From contig NZ_JAVAMB010000004.1 in the NCBI RefSeq assembly GCF_030730925.1, forward strand, positions 265,626 through 329,625: a stretch of DNA of 64,000 nt, written 5' to 3'. Numbering within the stretch: the first letter of the stretch is position 1; each line of letters opens with the position of its first letter. Positions 51,229 through 60,845 of this stretch are shown here, piece after piece. A program made the translations under genes and the position numbers. Under the pieces are notes generated by a model. The model was not told the origin of the DNA and ran no database searches. It saw only the letters and a list, made by a program, of their open reading frames with translations. This stretch comes from Flavobacterium sp. DG2-3 (lineage in GTDB: Bacteria; Bacteroidota; Bacteroidia; Flavobacteriales; Flavobacteriaceae).

Positions 51229-53355
51229 ATGATTAGAAAAGACCTTAAAAATATAAAGTTAGAAGTTAAAAGTCAGAAGTTAGAAGTTGATTCTGCTTTT
51301 GAAAACTTTACAACTGCAGAAGGAATTGAAATTAAAAAAAACTATTCGGAGAAAGATATCGAAGATTTAGAATTTCTTGATTTCGGAGCTGGTTTTGCGC
51401 CTAACTTACGTGGCCCATACGCGACGATGTATGTGCGACGCCCTTGGACAATTCGCCAATATGCTGGATTTTCTACAGCAGAGGAGAGCAATGCTTTTTA
51501 CAGAAAAAATTTAGCCGCGGGACAAAAAGGACTTTCCATTGCTTTTGATCTTCCTACACATCGCGGTTATGATTCAGATCATGAAAGAGTTGTGGGCGAT
51601 GTCGGAAAAGCAGGCGTTGCGATAGATTCTGTAGAAGACATGAAAGTGCTTTTCGATCAGATTCCGCTGGATGAAATGTCTGTTTCCATGACTATGAATG
51701 GTGCTGTTCTTCCAATTATGGCTTTTTATATTGTTGCAGCTGAAGAACAAGGCGTTAGTCCAGAAAAATTAGCAGGAACCATCCAAAATGATATTTTAAA
51801 GGAGTTTATGGTTCGAAATACCTATATCTACCCTCCAACTCCTTCCATGAAAATTATCGCTGACATTTTTGAATTTACGAGCAAAAAAATGCCAAAATTC
51901 AATTCGATATCCATTTCTGGTTACCACATGCAAGAAGCTGGCGCAACTGCAGATATTGAATTGGCTTATACATTGGCAGACGGTTTAGAATATATCAGAA
52001 CTGGATTATCTACAGGAATGACGATTGACGATTTTGCTCCAAGGTTATCTTTCTTTTGGGCAATCGGAATGAATCATTTTATGGAAATTGCCAAAATGAG
52101 AGCTGGACGCATGATTTGGGCTAAATTACTAAAACAGTTCAATCCCAAAAGCGATAAATCTCTGGCGTTAAGAACACATTGCCAAACTAGCGGATGGAGT
52201 TTAACCGAACAAGATCCTTTTAATAATGTTGCGAGAACTTGCATCGAAGCTTCTGCAGCAGTTTTTGGCGGAACACAATCTTTGCATACCAATGCTTTAG
52301 ACGAAGCAATTGCACTTCCAACAGATTTCTCTGCCAGAATTGCACGAAATACACAAATATTTCTTCAGGAAGAAACCAAAATCACTAAAACGGTAGATCC
52401 TTGGGCTGGCAGTTATTATGTAGAAAGCTTAACCAATGATATCGTTGAAAAAACTTGGAAACTCATTGAAGAAGTAGAAGAACTCGGTGGAATGACAAAA
52501 GCCATTGAAGCTGGAATTCCGAAACTTCGAATTGAAGAAGCCGCGGCAAGAAAACAAGCAAGAATTGACAGCGGACAAGACATTATTGTAGGCGTAAATA
52601 AATATCGTTTAGAAAAAGAAGATCCGTTAGACATTCTGGATGTCGACAATCAATTGGTTCGCAAACAGCAAGTCGAGCGTCTTGAAGAAATAAAGCGAAC
52701 ACGAGATTCTGAAAAAGTAAATAAGTCACTAGAAAAATTAATCCTTTGTGCTCAAACAGGTCAAGGAAACTTATTAGAAAATGCTATTGAAGCCGCCAGA
52801 AACAGAGCGACGCTAGGCGAAATAAGCAATGCATTGGAAACAGTTTTCGGCCGTTTTAAAGCGCAAATTAAATCTTTTAGCGGAGTGTATAGTGCAGCAA
52901 TAAAAAATGACGAAAATTTTGAGAAAGCAAAACAGCTAGCAGATATTTTTGCCAAACAAGAAGGAAGACGTCCTAGAATTATGATTGCCAAAATGGGACA
53001 AGACGGGCACGACCGAGGAGCAAAAGTTGTAGCAACAGGCTACGCCGATGTAGGTTTTGATGTTGACATTGGTCCACTATTTCAAACTCCCGCAGAAGCC
53101 GCAAAACAAGCTGTAGAAAATGATGTTCACATTTTAGGCGTTTCATCACTTGCAGCGGGTCATAAAACATTGGTTCCGCAAGTTATAGAAGAGCTAAAAA
53201 AACACGGACGAGATGATATAATGGTAATTGTGGGCGGTGTAATTCCGTCTCAGGACTATCAGTTCTTGTTTGACGCTGGAGCATCGGCTGTTTTTGGTCC
53301 AGGAACTAAAATAAGTGAAGCGGCTATAAAAATCTTAGAAGCTTTAATAGATTAA
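51229..53355 (+). CDS. mutB: methylmalonyl-CoA mutase large subunit MutB
   Basis: 708 residues. Adenosylcobalamin enzyme converting succinyl-CoA and methylmalonyl-CoA. TIM barrel (about 30-560) with '[48 protein letters not shown]', linker, and the cobalamin domain (about 582-708) with DGHDRG including His594 (D-x-H-x-x-G) and 'GGVIP'. The N-terminal residues about 10-20 ('[11 protein letters not shown]') are encoded by an AGTTAGAAGTTA-like repeat. Operon with mutA and the FtsB-like gene; MeaB is encoded at 6.6 kb. Confidence 0.97.
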   Translation: MIRKDLKNIKLEVKSQKLEVDSAFENFTTAEGIEIKKNYSEKDIEDLEFLDFGAGFAPNLRGPYATMYVRRPWTIRQYAGFSTAEESNAFYRKNLAAGQKGLSIAFDLPTHRGYDSDHERVVGDVGKAGVAIDSVEDMKVLFDQIPLDEMSVSMTMNGAVLPIMAFYIVAAEEQGVSPEKLAGTIQNDILKEFMVRNTYIYPPTPSMKIIADIFEFTSKKMPKFNSISISGYHMQEAGATADIELAYTLADGLEYIRTGLSTGMTIDDFAPRLSFFWAIGMNHFMEIAKMRAGRMIWAKLLKQFNPKSDKSLALRTHCQTSGWSLTEQDPFNNVARTCIEASAAVFGGTQSLHTNALDEAIALPTDFSARIARNTQIFLQEETKITKTVDPWAGSYYVESLTNDIVEKTWKLIEEVEELGGMTKAIEAGIPKLRIEEAAARKQARIDSGQDIIVGVNKYRLEKEDPLDILDVDNQLVRKQQVERLEEIKRTRDSEKVNKSLEKLILCAQTGQGNLLENAIEAARNRATLGEISNALETVFGRFKAQIKSFSGVYSAAIKNDENFEKAKQLADIFAKQEGRRPRIMIAKMGQDGHDRGAKVVATGYADVGFDVDIGPLFQTPAEAAKQAVENDVHILGVSSLAAGHKTLVPQVIEELKKHGRDDIMVIVGGVIPSQDYQFLFDAGASAVFGPGTKISEAAIKILEALID

Positions 53356-53359
53356 AAAA

Positions 53360-53388
53360 AAATCCCTTTTAAAGGGATTTCTTTTTTT
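53360..53388. terminator. bidirectional hairpin after mutB
   Basis: AAATCCCTTT (53360-53369) pairs with AAAGGGATTT (53371-53380), with A run before and T run after, between the convergent mutB and lysozyme-like genes. Confidence 0.8.
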
Positions 53389-53391
53389 AGT

Positions 53392-54030
53392 TTAGTCATT
53401 AACTGTTGCGTTACTATCGGCTTCTATAAAAGAAAGATCGTAACCAGCAAAATCTTTCATATAGCTTTTCAAAGAAGTTCCAAAAGCATCTCTAAAATGT
53501 CTGCTTCCTTTGTTTTTGAAAAAGTTCTTTACAGAACCTGCCCCGCCTAAATGCGCTGCAGCTAAAATTCCAGATTCGGTAATTTCAATACCACTGATGA
53601 TTTTGCCTTCATACTTTTCGATTTCATTTCTTAAAATCCATTTGTTTTTGGCTAACAAAGCCATGAAAGCTTTTTCTTGTAATGCAGGATCTTTTAAAAA
53701 GGCTTTGTTATCATTAATTCCGATTGCTCTTAAAGCTTTAGAACCAAATTGATATTTGCCCATATAACCAAGAGAATTTACTAATCTGTATTTCCCTTGT
53801 GATTCTTTAAAAGCTACTGCTTCTTTAAATCCTATAAGATGATTGCCTGTGTATGGGACGTTGGTGTTCGGATAATCATCCTTTTCTTTCGATGGAAAAA
53901 TATATTCTGATCCATCTGTTTTTTCAATTAAAAACCAAGGTTTGGTTTCGTGACTAGAGGGAATAAATCCCAAACTTAAAAATGTAATAATAACGACTAA
54001 ACTCGCATAAAAATACCATTTCTTTATCAT
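53392..54030 (-). CDS. secreted lysozyme-like (transglycosylase-type) protein
   Basis: 212 residues. An N-terminal hydrophobic segment (about 6-22) exports or anchors it. 'AFKESQGKYRLVNSLGYMGKYQFGSKALRAIGI' (about 73-105) is the E-S-x-G-x-Y...G-x-x-G-x-Y-Q-F-G signature of the lysozyme-like transglycosylase fold, with Glu76 as putative catalytic acid; 'LGGAGSVKNFF' resembles its second half. It likely cuts or binds peptidoglycan in the periplasm. A promoter (54080-54110) precedes it. Alternative: an inactive peptidoglycan-binding protein. Confidence 0.72.
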   Translation of the reverse strand: MIKKWYFYASLVVIITFLSLGFIPSSHETKPWFLIEKTDGSEYIFPSKEKDDYPNTNVPYTGNHLIGFKEAVAFKESQGKYRLVNSLGYMGKYQFGSKALRAIGINDNKAFLKDPALQEKAFMALLAKNKWILRNEIEKYEGKIISGIEITESGILAAAHLGGAGSVKNFFKNKGSRHFRDAFGTSLKSYMKDFAGYDLSFIEADSNATVND

Positions 54031-54450
54031 AAATTGTTTTTCTTCAAGACACTGTCACTCTCTTGAAATTTCTACGGTGCAAAGATAAGACATTTTCAAA
54101 ATATACTAAAAACCAGTGCTTTAGCGTTTTTAAGAGAATTTCTAAAATCGCTTTCATCCCAAGTATACTAATAGATTCCGAAAGATTTTGGTAACGATTT
54201 TTTAACCTTAAAAATCAATTTTTAAGGCAAAAAAAATTCTAATTTTATATAAATTTTAAGCATTTTTTATTAAAAAGAAAGAATTGACTTACGAAACAAG
54301 AGCGCTTTTTTTATGCAAATCTTGAAATTCAGTTTTTGAATTTTATAAAATTCAACTTCGCAAATTGCTTATTTTTTTATTAATAAAGATCAAAAAACAC
54401 ACAAATTAACAATTCCATATTTTTTGCGTTTTCGAAAGTATTTTGCAATA
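54031..54450. other. long A/T-rich intergenic region
   Basis: About 420 bases hold only the promoter of the lysozyme-like gene (54080-54110). No ORF, tRNA or strong hairpin is seen beyond that; A and T runs are common. Confidence 0.6.
54080..54110 (-). promoter_or_regulatory. promoter of the lysozyme-like gene
   Basis: On the minus strand: TTTA (54110-54107), 19-base spacer, TATCTTTG (54087-54080), an exact -7 match and the same -33 variant and spacing seen before udk and the GAPDH gene. Confidence 0.6.
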
Positions 54451-54482
54451 AAAAAACCGAAGCTAAAATTCACTTCGGTTTC
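54451..54482 (-). terminator. terminator of mltG
   Basis: AAACCGAAG (54455-54463) pairs with CTTCGGTTT (54474-54482), with an A run on the plus strand that becomes a T run for minus-strand transcription. It lies 23 bases after the mltG stop. Confidence 0.82.
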
Positions 54483-54504
54483 TAATATTTTATTTAATGC
54501 AAAC

Positions 54505-55545
54505 TTATCTTGTCACTCCTTGACTCGCGATCCAATCTGAATATTTTTTCGCATTTACATTATGTTCTGCCAACGTTGCTGCAAATTCGTGATATCCGAA
54601 ACGTTCAACACTTGCACAGAAATAAATATAATCGTTTTTCTCTGGGTTTAAAACTGCTTCTAATGCTGTAATATCAGGCATCGCAATTGGCCCTGGAGGA
54701 AGTCCTTTATTTATATAAGTATTATACGGAGATCTCATTACCAAATCATTATAAAAAACTCTTTTAATCACTTGATCAAAATTATTATCTCTTAGTTTCA
54801 AAGCATAAATAACCGTTGGGTCTGCTTGCAATGGCATTTCTAAACGTAAACGATTCAGATAAACACCCGCAATACGAGGTCTTTCGTCTTTTTTAACCGA
54901 TTCTTTATGAACGATTGAAGCTAAAATTGTAGCCTGAACTGGAGTTAAACCTTGTGCTTTCGCTTTAGCAATCCTTTCATCTGTCCAGAAATTATGATAT
55001 TCTTTAATCATTTTATCACGAAACTTCTCTGCAGAAGTATTCCAATAAACTTCATAAGTGTTTGGAATAAACATTGCAAAAACATTTTCTTCATTAAAAC
55101 CATTTGCAGCTAAAAAAGTAGAATCTCTAAATGCTTTTACTAAAGATGTGCTGTCAGCTTCGATTTCTGCACCAATTCTTCCTGCAAAATTTTCTAAACG
55201 CTCTTGATTATTAAAAACCAATTTAACTGGAATATTAGAACGCATGGCACGAACCAAATCAATATTGTTCATGTCTTTCTTTAAAAGAAAACGACCCGAT
55301 TTTACATTTTCAGGGTAATCTCTTTTTTCTGCAACCATTTCAAAATTGTCAAAATTCTTGACATAAGGTGCTAAAATCTTTTTTACATCAGCATAATTCG
55401 CGTCTGTTGGCACATAAACGTATACTTCTTTTTCTTCAAATTTAGTATTAGAACTAAATATTTTACTGATTAAAATAAAACCATAAATCAGTAGAGCTGA
55501 AATTATGGCTACGGCACTTATTGTGATTATTTTTTTTAGACTCAA
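54505..55545 (-). CDS. mltG: endolytic transglycosylase MltG
   Basis: 346 residues. One membrane helix at about 8-28, then the YceG domain. 'ATILASIVHKESVKKDERPRIAGVYLNRLRLEMPLQADPTVIYAL' contains the catalytic Glu (in HKES), and 'SPYNTYINKGLPPGPIAMPD' is the other family signature. It cleaves nascent peptidoglycan strands at the outer face of the inner membrane and sets their length. Starts ten bases after the GNAT stop in the same unit. Confidence 0.95.
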   Translation of the reverse strand: MSLKKIITISAVAIISALLIYGFILISKIFSSNTKFEEKEVYVYVPTDANYADVKKILAPYVKNFDNFEMVAEKRDYPENVKSGRFLLKKDMNNIDLVRAMRSNIPVKLVFNNQERLENFAGRIGAEIEADSTSLVKAFRDSTFLAANGFNEENVFAMFIPNTYEVYWNTSAEKFRDKMIKEYHNFWTDERIAKAKAQGLTPVQATILASIVHKESVKKDERPRIAGVYLNRLRLEMPLQADPTVIYALKLRDNNFDQVIKRVFYNDLVMRSPYNTYINKGLPPGPIAMPDITALEAVLNPEKNDYIYFCASVERFGYHEFAATLAEHNVNAKKYSDWIASQGVTR

Positions 55546-55555
55546 AGCTTAAGTT

Positions 55556-56089
55556 TTAAATTTGTTTATTAATTAGCTGAAAAATTGCTTCATCTTGATA
55601 GTGGTTATGATACAAAATCCAGTCTTTTTTTATTCCGATTTTCTTAAAACCAAATTTAGTAAAAAGTGCAATACTGGCTACATTTTGCACACCAATATTT
55701 GCATACAATTGATGAAGATTTAAATTATAAAAAGAATATTTAATTAAAAGTTCTAAAGCCTCAGAACCAATATTTTTCCCTTGATTTTCCTCTTTTTGAA
55801 TTACAATACCGATTCCTGCCCTATTGTTTCTAGGATCAAAATCAAACAAATCAATCAATCCGACAGCAGGAAAATCTTCGTCTTGACAGATTGCCAAACG
55901 AAGCTGTTTTGCCTCATAAATATCTTGATGGGCATTTTCTAAATATTGTTTAATCAAAAAACGGCTATAAGGACTCTGCGTATTACTGACTTCCCAGATA
56001 TTCTCATCATTTTCTATAGAATAGATGAACTCTAAATCTTGAGGTTCGAGTGCACGCAAATAAATGTTTTCGCCTTTGAGTGTGATCAT
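55556..56089 (-). CDS. GNAT-family N-acetyltransferase (SpeG-like)
   Basis: 177 residues. 'LKGENIYLRALEPQDLEFIYSIENDENIWEVSNTQSPYSRFLIKQYL' and 'NRAGIGIVIQKEENQGKNIGSEALELLIKYSFYNLNLHQLYANIG' give the GNAT core with an acetyl-CoA binding loop Q-G-K-N-I-G. Similar to spermidine acetyltransferase and RimJ-type enzymes. It is upstream of mltG by ten bases and probably co-transcribed. Confidence 0.85.
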   Translation of the reverse strand: MITLKGENIYLRALEPQDLEFIYSIENDENIWEVSNTQSPYSRFLIKQYLENAHQDIYEAKQLRLAICQDEDFPAVGLIDLFDFDPRNNRAGIGIVIQKEENQGKNIGSEALELLIKYSFYNLNLHQLYANIGVQNVASIALFTKFGFKKIGIKKDWILYHNHYQDEAIFQLINKQI

Positions 56090-56097
56090 TTACAATT

Positions 56098-56163
56098 TTA
56101 GATTTTAGTCCCGATAGCTATCGGGATTGGAATTTGTGATTTTAAAAAATTGGAATTTTTATA
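56098..56163. repeat. CCCGATAGCTATCGGG palindrome and AATTCC phrases
   Basis: A TCCCGATAGCTATCGGGA palindrome (56109-56126) is followed by GGAATTTG and TTGGAATTT phrases, in the gap between dapF and the GNAT gene. Confidence 0.6.
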
Positions 56164-56164
56164 T

Positions 56165-56947
56165 TTATATCTCAATTGTTCCTTTAAAAACAAATTTTGC
56201 AGGTCCTGTCAAGAAAACATTCGTGTAACCATCATTATCTTTATCAAAAGAAACTACCAATTTTCCGCCTTCAACATTTAAATTTATCGAAGTTTTATCG
56301 GTTTCTCCAATTGCATTCATAGCAATTGCAACGGCTGTAGCGCCCGTTCCGCAAGCAAGAGTTTCGTCTTCTACTCCTCTTTCGTAAGTTCTTAAAGAAA
56401 AAGTATCATTATCTACTTTTTTCACAAAGTTGATATTACTTCCTTTTTCGCCATATAATTCGCCATAACGAATTGCAGCTCCATTTTCTTTCACATTATA
56501 GTGTTCTAAATCGTCTACAATTTGAACATGGTGAGGCGAACCTGTATTTAAAAAAGTATAAGAATCTTTTTTCTGAATTTCGTTCACATCAATCATTTGA
56601 AGAGAAACAATCGAATCGGCATTAACAGAAGCATGGTGTAATCCATCAGTTGCAATAAAAGTCGTTTTATCATCAATTACGCCCAATTGATTGGCAAAAG
56701 CAACCAGACAGCGTCCGCCGTTTCCGCACATCGAACTTTGGTTTCCATCAGAGTTATAATAAACCATTTTAAAATCGGTTTCAGAATCATTTTCTAAAAG
56801 AATTAATCCGTCAGCTCCAATTCCGAAACGTCTGTCACACAGTCGTTCAATAAGTTTTACATCCTCTTTTGGAAAGAAATTTGTACGATTGTCAATCATT
56901 ACAAAATCGTTTCCTGTGCCTTGATATTTATAAAATTCTACTTGCAT
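56165..56947 (-). CDS. dapF: diaminopimelate epimerase
   Basis: 260 residues. Converts LL- to meso-diaminopimelate for lysine and peptidoglycan. Two catalytic cysteines are seen in 'SSMCGNGGRCLV' and 'TLACGTGATAV'. 'FYKYQGTGNDFVMIDN' is the family start. Two mirror-image domains of about 130 residues each. A -7 box TACTTTTG (minus strand, 56974-56967) precedes it. Confidence 0.96.
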   Translation of the reverse strand: MQVEFYKYQGTGNDFVMIDNRTNFFPKEDVKLIERLCDRRFGIGADGLILLENDSETDFKMVYYNSDGNQSSMCGNGGRCLVAFANQLGVIDDKTTFIATDGLHHASVNADSIVSLQMIDVNEIQKKDSYTFLNTGSPHHVQIVDDLEHYNVKENGAAIRYGELYGEKGSNINFVKKVDNDTFSLRTYERGVEDETLACGTGATAVAIAMNAIGETDKTSINLNVEGGKLVVSFDKDNDGYTNVFLTGPAKFVFKGTIEI

Positions 56948-57108
56948 TTTTTAGTTGTTAGAAGTACAAAAGTACGAACTATTAATTAATGAAATGTTAA
57001 TCATTGTTAAAGAGCGTTAAACCGTTTTTACAAATAATTTTTTGAAGTAATTTTACGTTAAATAAAACATGAAACGTAAATCCTAATAACTTAATTACAA
57101 ATTCTAAT

Positions 57109-58509
57109 ATGAAAAGATTTTCAGCCTTATTTTTAGTGTCATTATTAAGTGGTGCTATTACTCTTGGTGCTTACAAGTTATTATTTGAAAGCAACAATTC
57201 TTTTTTTGGCAAAGGAAATTCTGTTGTAACTCTTGCCCCTAATTCTTACGGAAAAAATGTTGGTTTAGGTGCCGAAATACTAGATTTTACTGAAGCCGCA
57301 GACAAAACAATTCATACTGTTGTTCACGTAAAAAATGTTTCTAGAAGAACTGTCAGCAACCCAATGCTAGAGTTTTTCTACGGATATGGTGGACAGCAAC
57401 AGCAAGAACAAGTAGGAACTGGTTCTGGTGTAATTATTTCTGAAGACGGGTATATCGTTACGAACAATCACGTAATTAAAGACGCTACAGAAATTGAAAT
57501 TACTTTAAACAACAAAAAATCATACAAAGCGAAGTTAATCGGTACTGATTCGAAAATGGACATTGCACTTTTGAAAATCAATGCTGACGAAAAACTTCCT
57601 TACACTGCTTTTGCCAATTCTGACAGTGTAAAAGTAGGAGAATGGGTATTGGCAGTTGGAAATCCATATAACTTGACTTCGACTGTAACTGCCGGAATTG
57701 TTTCGGCGAAAGCCAGAAATTTAGACCAAAGCGGAATCCAGTCTTTCATTCAGACTGATGCTGCTGTAAATCCAGGTAATAGCGGTGGAGCGTTAGTAAA
57801 TGCTCGCGGTGAATTAATTGGAATTAATACCATGATTTCGTCTATGACTGGATCTTATGTTGGGTATTCTTTTGCTGTTCCTTCTAATATTGCCCGCAAA
57901 ATTATTGAGGACATTATGGAATATGGAAATGTTCAAAGAGGAATCTTAGGCGTTGAAGGTGGTGAATTAAACAGCATGGCTTCTAAAGAATTGGGCATTA
58001 CCGAAACTCAAGGTTTCTATATTAATAGAGTTTCTAAAAATTCTGGCGCAGAGAAAGCTGGTTTAACTAAAGGAGACATTATTGTAAAACTTGATGAGCA
58101 GAATATTTCAACTTATGCCGATTTATCAGGTTACATCAATACAAAACGTCCAAACGATGTGGTTAAAGTAACTTATATTAAAGACGGTAAAACAAAAACT
58201 GTCCCTGTAACTTTAAGCAAAAATGAATTTTACAGCGCCGAAGTTAAAGGAATTGAATTAGAAAACATTGATGCTGCTGACAAGAAAAAGTTTAGAATTG
58301 ATTATGGTGTAAAAATTAAAAACATCACCAACGAGAATTTAATGCAATATCAAAACGAATTGTTAGGAAACATCATTTTGAGTATTGATAACGTTAAAGC
58401 AACAAATGTTGAAACAGTTTCAAAACTTTTAAGTAAAAAAGACGAAGGACAAAGTGTTCGAATTGAAATGATCAACAGAAACGGAGAGATCTTCAGAATA
58501 ATTATTTAA
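57109..58509 (+). CDS. HtrA/DegP-type serine protease
   Basis: 466 residues. A signal peptide or anchor (about 1-21) is followed by a trypsin-like domain with His121 ('VTNNHVIKD'), Asp151 ('MDIALLKI') and Ser225 ('NPGNSGGALV'), then two PDZ domains (about 270-365 and 385-460). It degrades or refolds damaged proteins in the periplasm. Length and two PDZ domains fit DegP/DegQ. Followed by its own terminator. Confidence 0.95.
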   Translation: MKRFSALFLVSLLSGAITLGAYKLLFESNNSFFGKGNSVVTLAPNSYGKNVGLGAEILDFTEAADKTIHTVVHVKNVSRRTVSNPMLEFFYGYGGQQQQEQVGTGSGVIISEDGYIVTNNHVIKDATEIEITLNNKKSYKAKLIGTDSKMDIALLKINADEKLPYTAFANSDSVKVGEWVLAVGNPYNLTSTVTAGIVSAKARNLDQSGIQSFIQTDAAVNPGNSGGALVNARGELIGINTMISSMTGSYVGYSFAVPSNIARKIIEDIMEYGNVQRGILGVEGGELNSMASKELGITETQGFYINRVSKNSGAEKAGLTKGDIIVKLDEQNISTYADLSGYINTKRPNDVVKVTYIKDGKTKTVPVTLSKNEFYSAEVKGIELENIDAADKKKFRIDYGVKIKNITNENLMQYQNELLGNIILSIDNVKATNVETVSKLLSKKDEGQSVRIEMINRNGEIFRIII

Positions 58510-58547
58510 GTTCCGTTTACAGTTCTTGAACTGAAACTAAAAAACTT

Positions 58548-58583
58548 CAAAAAGCCATCTTAAGAAATTTAAGGTGGCTTTTT
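58548..58583 (+). terminator. terminator of the HtrA gene
   Basis: AAAAAGCCATCTTAA pairs with TTTAAGGTGGCTTTTT with one wobble, followed by T; 40 bases after the stop. Confidence 0.78.
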
Positions 58584-58610
58584 TATTTTCGAAAATAAAT
58601 GCTAAAATAG

Positions 58611-58641
58611 TTTACGAAATCGATTGAAATAGATACTTTTG
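58611..58641 (+). promoter_or_regulatory. promoter of the GAPDH gene
   Basis: TTTA (58611-58614), 19-base spacer, TACTTTTG (58634-58641). Leader of about 35 bases. Confidence 0.6.
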
Positions 58642-58681
58642 CGCCAAATTTTAAAATAGTGAGCATTTTATTTTTTCAATT

Positions 58682-60130
58682 ATGAGTAACAAAACATTGT
58701 ACCAAAAAGAGGTAACATTACAAGTCGACCGACGAAAAGCCGGAGTCGAATTAATCAAAGCCATAAGCGATTTATGGTATGACAAATCAATCGAAATGGT
58801 TTTATTCAAAAATCAATTATTGGATAAAAACGTAAGCGATATTATCAATCTTCATCAATATGCTGGTGAATTTGTTGGAAAACCGATAACCATTTTTGAT
58901 TCGGTTGAAATCGCAAAAGTGGTTTTGTCTTTAGATCTTCCGCCAGCAAAAATAGATCTCGGAAAACTAACTTACGAGTATCGTTTAGAAGATGAAAAAT
59001 ATCCTGACGCTAGATATTTTGTTATTGAAAAATTGAAAAAAGCAAAATCTTCAAAAGAAATTCAGCCGAAAGATGTTGTTTTATACGGTTTTGGAAGAAT
59101 CGGACGTTTATTGGCAAGAGAGCTAATGTCTAAAACAGGAAAAGGAAGTCAATTGCGATTGAGAGCAATTGTAACCCGTGATAAAAATGACGCATCAAGT
59201 TTAGAGAAACGAGCTTCTCTATTGCGATACGACTCCATCCACGGAGATTTTCAAGGATCTGTAATAGCCGATTCTAAAAACAATGCCCTAATTATCAACG
59301 GAACAACGGTTCATATTATTACTGCAAATTCTCCTGAAGAAATTGATTATACTACGTACGGAATTAATGATGCTTTAGTGATTGATAATACAGGAGCTTT
59401 TACAACAGAAGAAGCATTAAAAAGACATTTAACCTCAAACGGAGCAAGCAAAGTTTTATTGACTGCTCCTGGAAAAGGCGTACCGAATATTGTTCACGGT
59501 GTAAATCATAATGATTTTAATCCTGACGAATTAAATATCTTTTCTGCTGCTTCTTGCACAACAAATGCCATTACTCCTATTTTAAAAGTAGTTGAAGAAA
59601 CATTTGGTGTTGTAAAAGGACATTTAGAAACCATTCATGCATATACAAACGACCAAAATTTGGTTGACAATATGCATAAAAAATACCGTCGTGGCAGAGC
59701 TGCAGCTTTAAATATGGTTATTACCGAAACTGGAGCAGGAAGTGCTGTGGCAAAAGCTTTACCAACATTAGAAGGAAAATTAACTTCCAACGCTATTCGA
59801 GTTCCTGTTCCTAACGGATCTCTGGTTGTTTTAAATTTAGAAGTTAAAAAAGCAACTTCAATTGCGGGGATTAATAAAATCATGAAGAAATATGCTCTTG
59901 AAGGAGAATTGGTAGAGCAGATTAAATATTCTTTAAACAACGAATTGGTTTCGTCTGATATCGTTGGAACCTCTGCTCCATCAATTTATGACAGCAATGC
60001 TACAATTGTTTCAAAAGACGGAAAAAATATCGTACTATACATTTGGTACGATAACGAATACGGATATAGTCATCAAGTTATTCGCTTAGCAAAATATATT
60101 GCCAAAGTAAGACGTTATACTTATTATTAA
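58682..60130 (+). CDS. gap: glyceraldehyde-3-phosphate dehydrogenase, long form
   Basis: 482 residues, about 145 more than the classical enzyme. The extra part is N-terminal (about 1-130, soluble and mostly helical, no known domain); the Rossmann part starts at 'VVLYGFGRIGRLLARELM' (about 132-149). The catalytic cysteine is in 'SAASCTTNAITPIL', the active-site His and 'HAYTNDQNL' follow. 'VPVPNGSLVVLNLEV' and 'WYDNEYGYSHQVIRLAKYI' are also conserved. It interconverts glyceraldehyde-3-phosphate and 1,3-bisphosphoglycerate with NAD(P). This long type is known from Bacteroidota, often next to a normal form. Confidence 0.93.
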   Translation: MSNKTLYQKEVTLQVDRRKAGVELIKAISDLWYDKSIEMVLFKNQLLDKNVSDIINLHQYAGEFVGKPITIFDSVEIAKVVLSLDLPPAKIDLGKLTYEYRLEDEKYPDARYFVIEKLKKAKSSKEIQPKDVVLYGFGRIGRLLARELMSKTGKGSQLRLRAIVTRDKNDASSLEKRASLLRYDSIHGDFQGSVIADSKNNALIINGTTVHIITANSPEEIDYTTYGINDALVIDNTGAFTTEEALKRHLTSNGASKVLLTAPGKGVPNIVHGVNHNDFNPDELNIFSAASCTTNAITPILKVVEETFGVVKGHLETIHAYTNDQNLVDNMHKKYRRGRAAALNMVITETGAGSAVAKALPTLEGKLTSNAIRVPVPNGSLVVLNLEVKKATSIAGINKIMKKYALEGELVEQIKYSLNNELVSSDIVGTSAPSIYDSNATIVSKDGKNIVLYIWYDNEYGYSHQVIRLAKYIAKVRRYTYY

Positions 60131-60153
60131 TTCAACCAAACTAACTTTTTTTT

Positions 60154-60186
60154 AAAACCATCAAGTCAAACTTGGTGGTTTTTCTT
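60154..60186. terminator. hairpin between convergent GAPDH and Lrp genes
   Basis: AAAACCATCAAGT (60154-60166) pairs with ACTTGGTGGTTTT (60170-60182) with one wobble and a T run. Confidence 0.78.
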
Positions 60187-60644
60187 TATATCGGAAGTAC
60201 AGTTGTACTTTTCACTTCAGAAATAACAAAAACAGTATTTATTAAAGAAACTTCAGGCAGGACCGATAGTTTTTTCTGATGAAAATGATGATAACTTTCC
60301 ATATCAGGAATTATAATTTTAAGCATATAATCAAAATTTCCAGAAACGTAATTGCATTCCACAACTTCAGGCAAATCCAAAATCGACTGATTAAATCCTT
60401 CAGAAGTATCATAGGTTTGTTTTGTGAGCGTAACTTGACAGTAAACAGTCAAATTATTTCCCAGTTTTTTCTTGTCTAAAAGGGTTACGTATTTCTCTAT
60501 AATCCCATCTTTTTCAAGACGTTTCACTCGATCGTGAACAGGAGTTAAGGACAAATTTATTTTGTTTGCGATGTCTTTTAAAGTATAATGTGCATCTTCC
60601 TGTAAAAGACGTAGGATTTTTTTGTCAATTTCATCTAAAGCCAT
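60186..60644 (-). CDS. Lrp/AsnC-family regulator
   Basis: 152 residues. Helix-turn-helix at about 5-55 ('LDEIDKKILRLLQEDAHYTLKDIANKINLSLTPVHDRVKRLEKDGII') and the RAM ligand-binding domain at about 68-145. It binds amino acids as an octamer. It is divergent from ald (201 bases between starts), so it probably controls alanine dehydrogenase in response to alanine. AAAACGTTTT (60649-60658) lies just before its start. Confidence 0.92.
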   Translation of the reverse strand: MALDEIDKKILRLLQEDAHYTLKDIANKINLSLTPVHDRVKRLEKDGIIEKYVTLLDKKKLGNNLTVYCQVTLTKQTYDTSEGFNQSILDLPEVVECNYVSGNFDYMLKIIIPDMESYHHFHQKKLSVLPEVSLINTVFVISEVKSTTVLPI

Positions 60645-60800
60645 AACGAAAACGTTTTATTAAAATTAGTCCGATTTAGTCTTTTTTTCTTTTTAAAGAA
60701 TAAATTCTAAGTCAAAACAGAATATTTTTCTGTAAAAGTAAAAAATAAAATAATATTTTCTTATTTATCAAGCATTAAACCATAATTTATTCTCTATCTG

Positions 60801-60808
60801 TAGATTTG
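60801..60808 (+). promoter_or_regulatory. -7 box of ald
   Basis: TAGATTTG, an exact TAnnTTTG match, 38 bases before the ald ATG. No clear -33 box is seen, which would suit an activator such as the divergent Lrp protein. Confidence 0.45.
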
Positions 60809-60845
60809 TAAAACAATTTCAATAAATAACAAAAAATATAACAAA

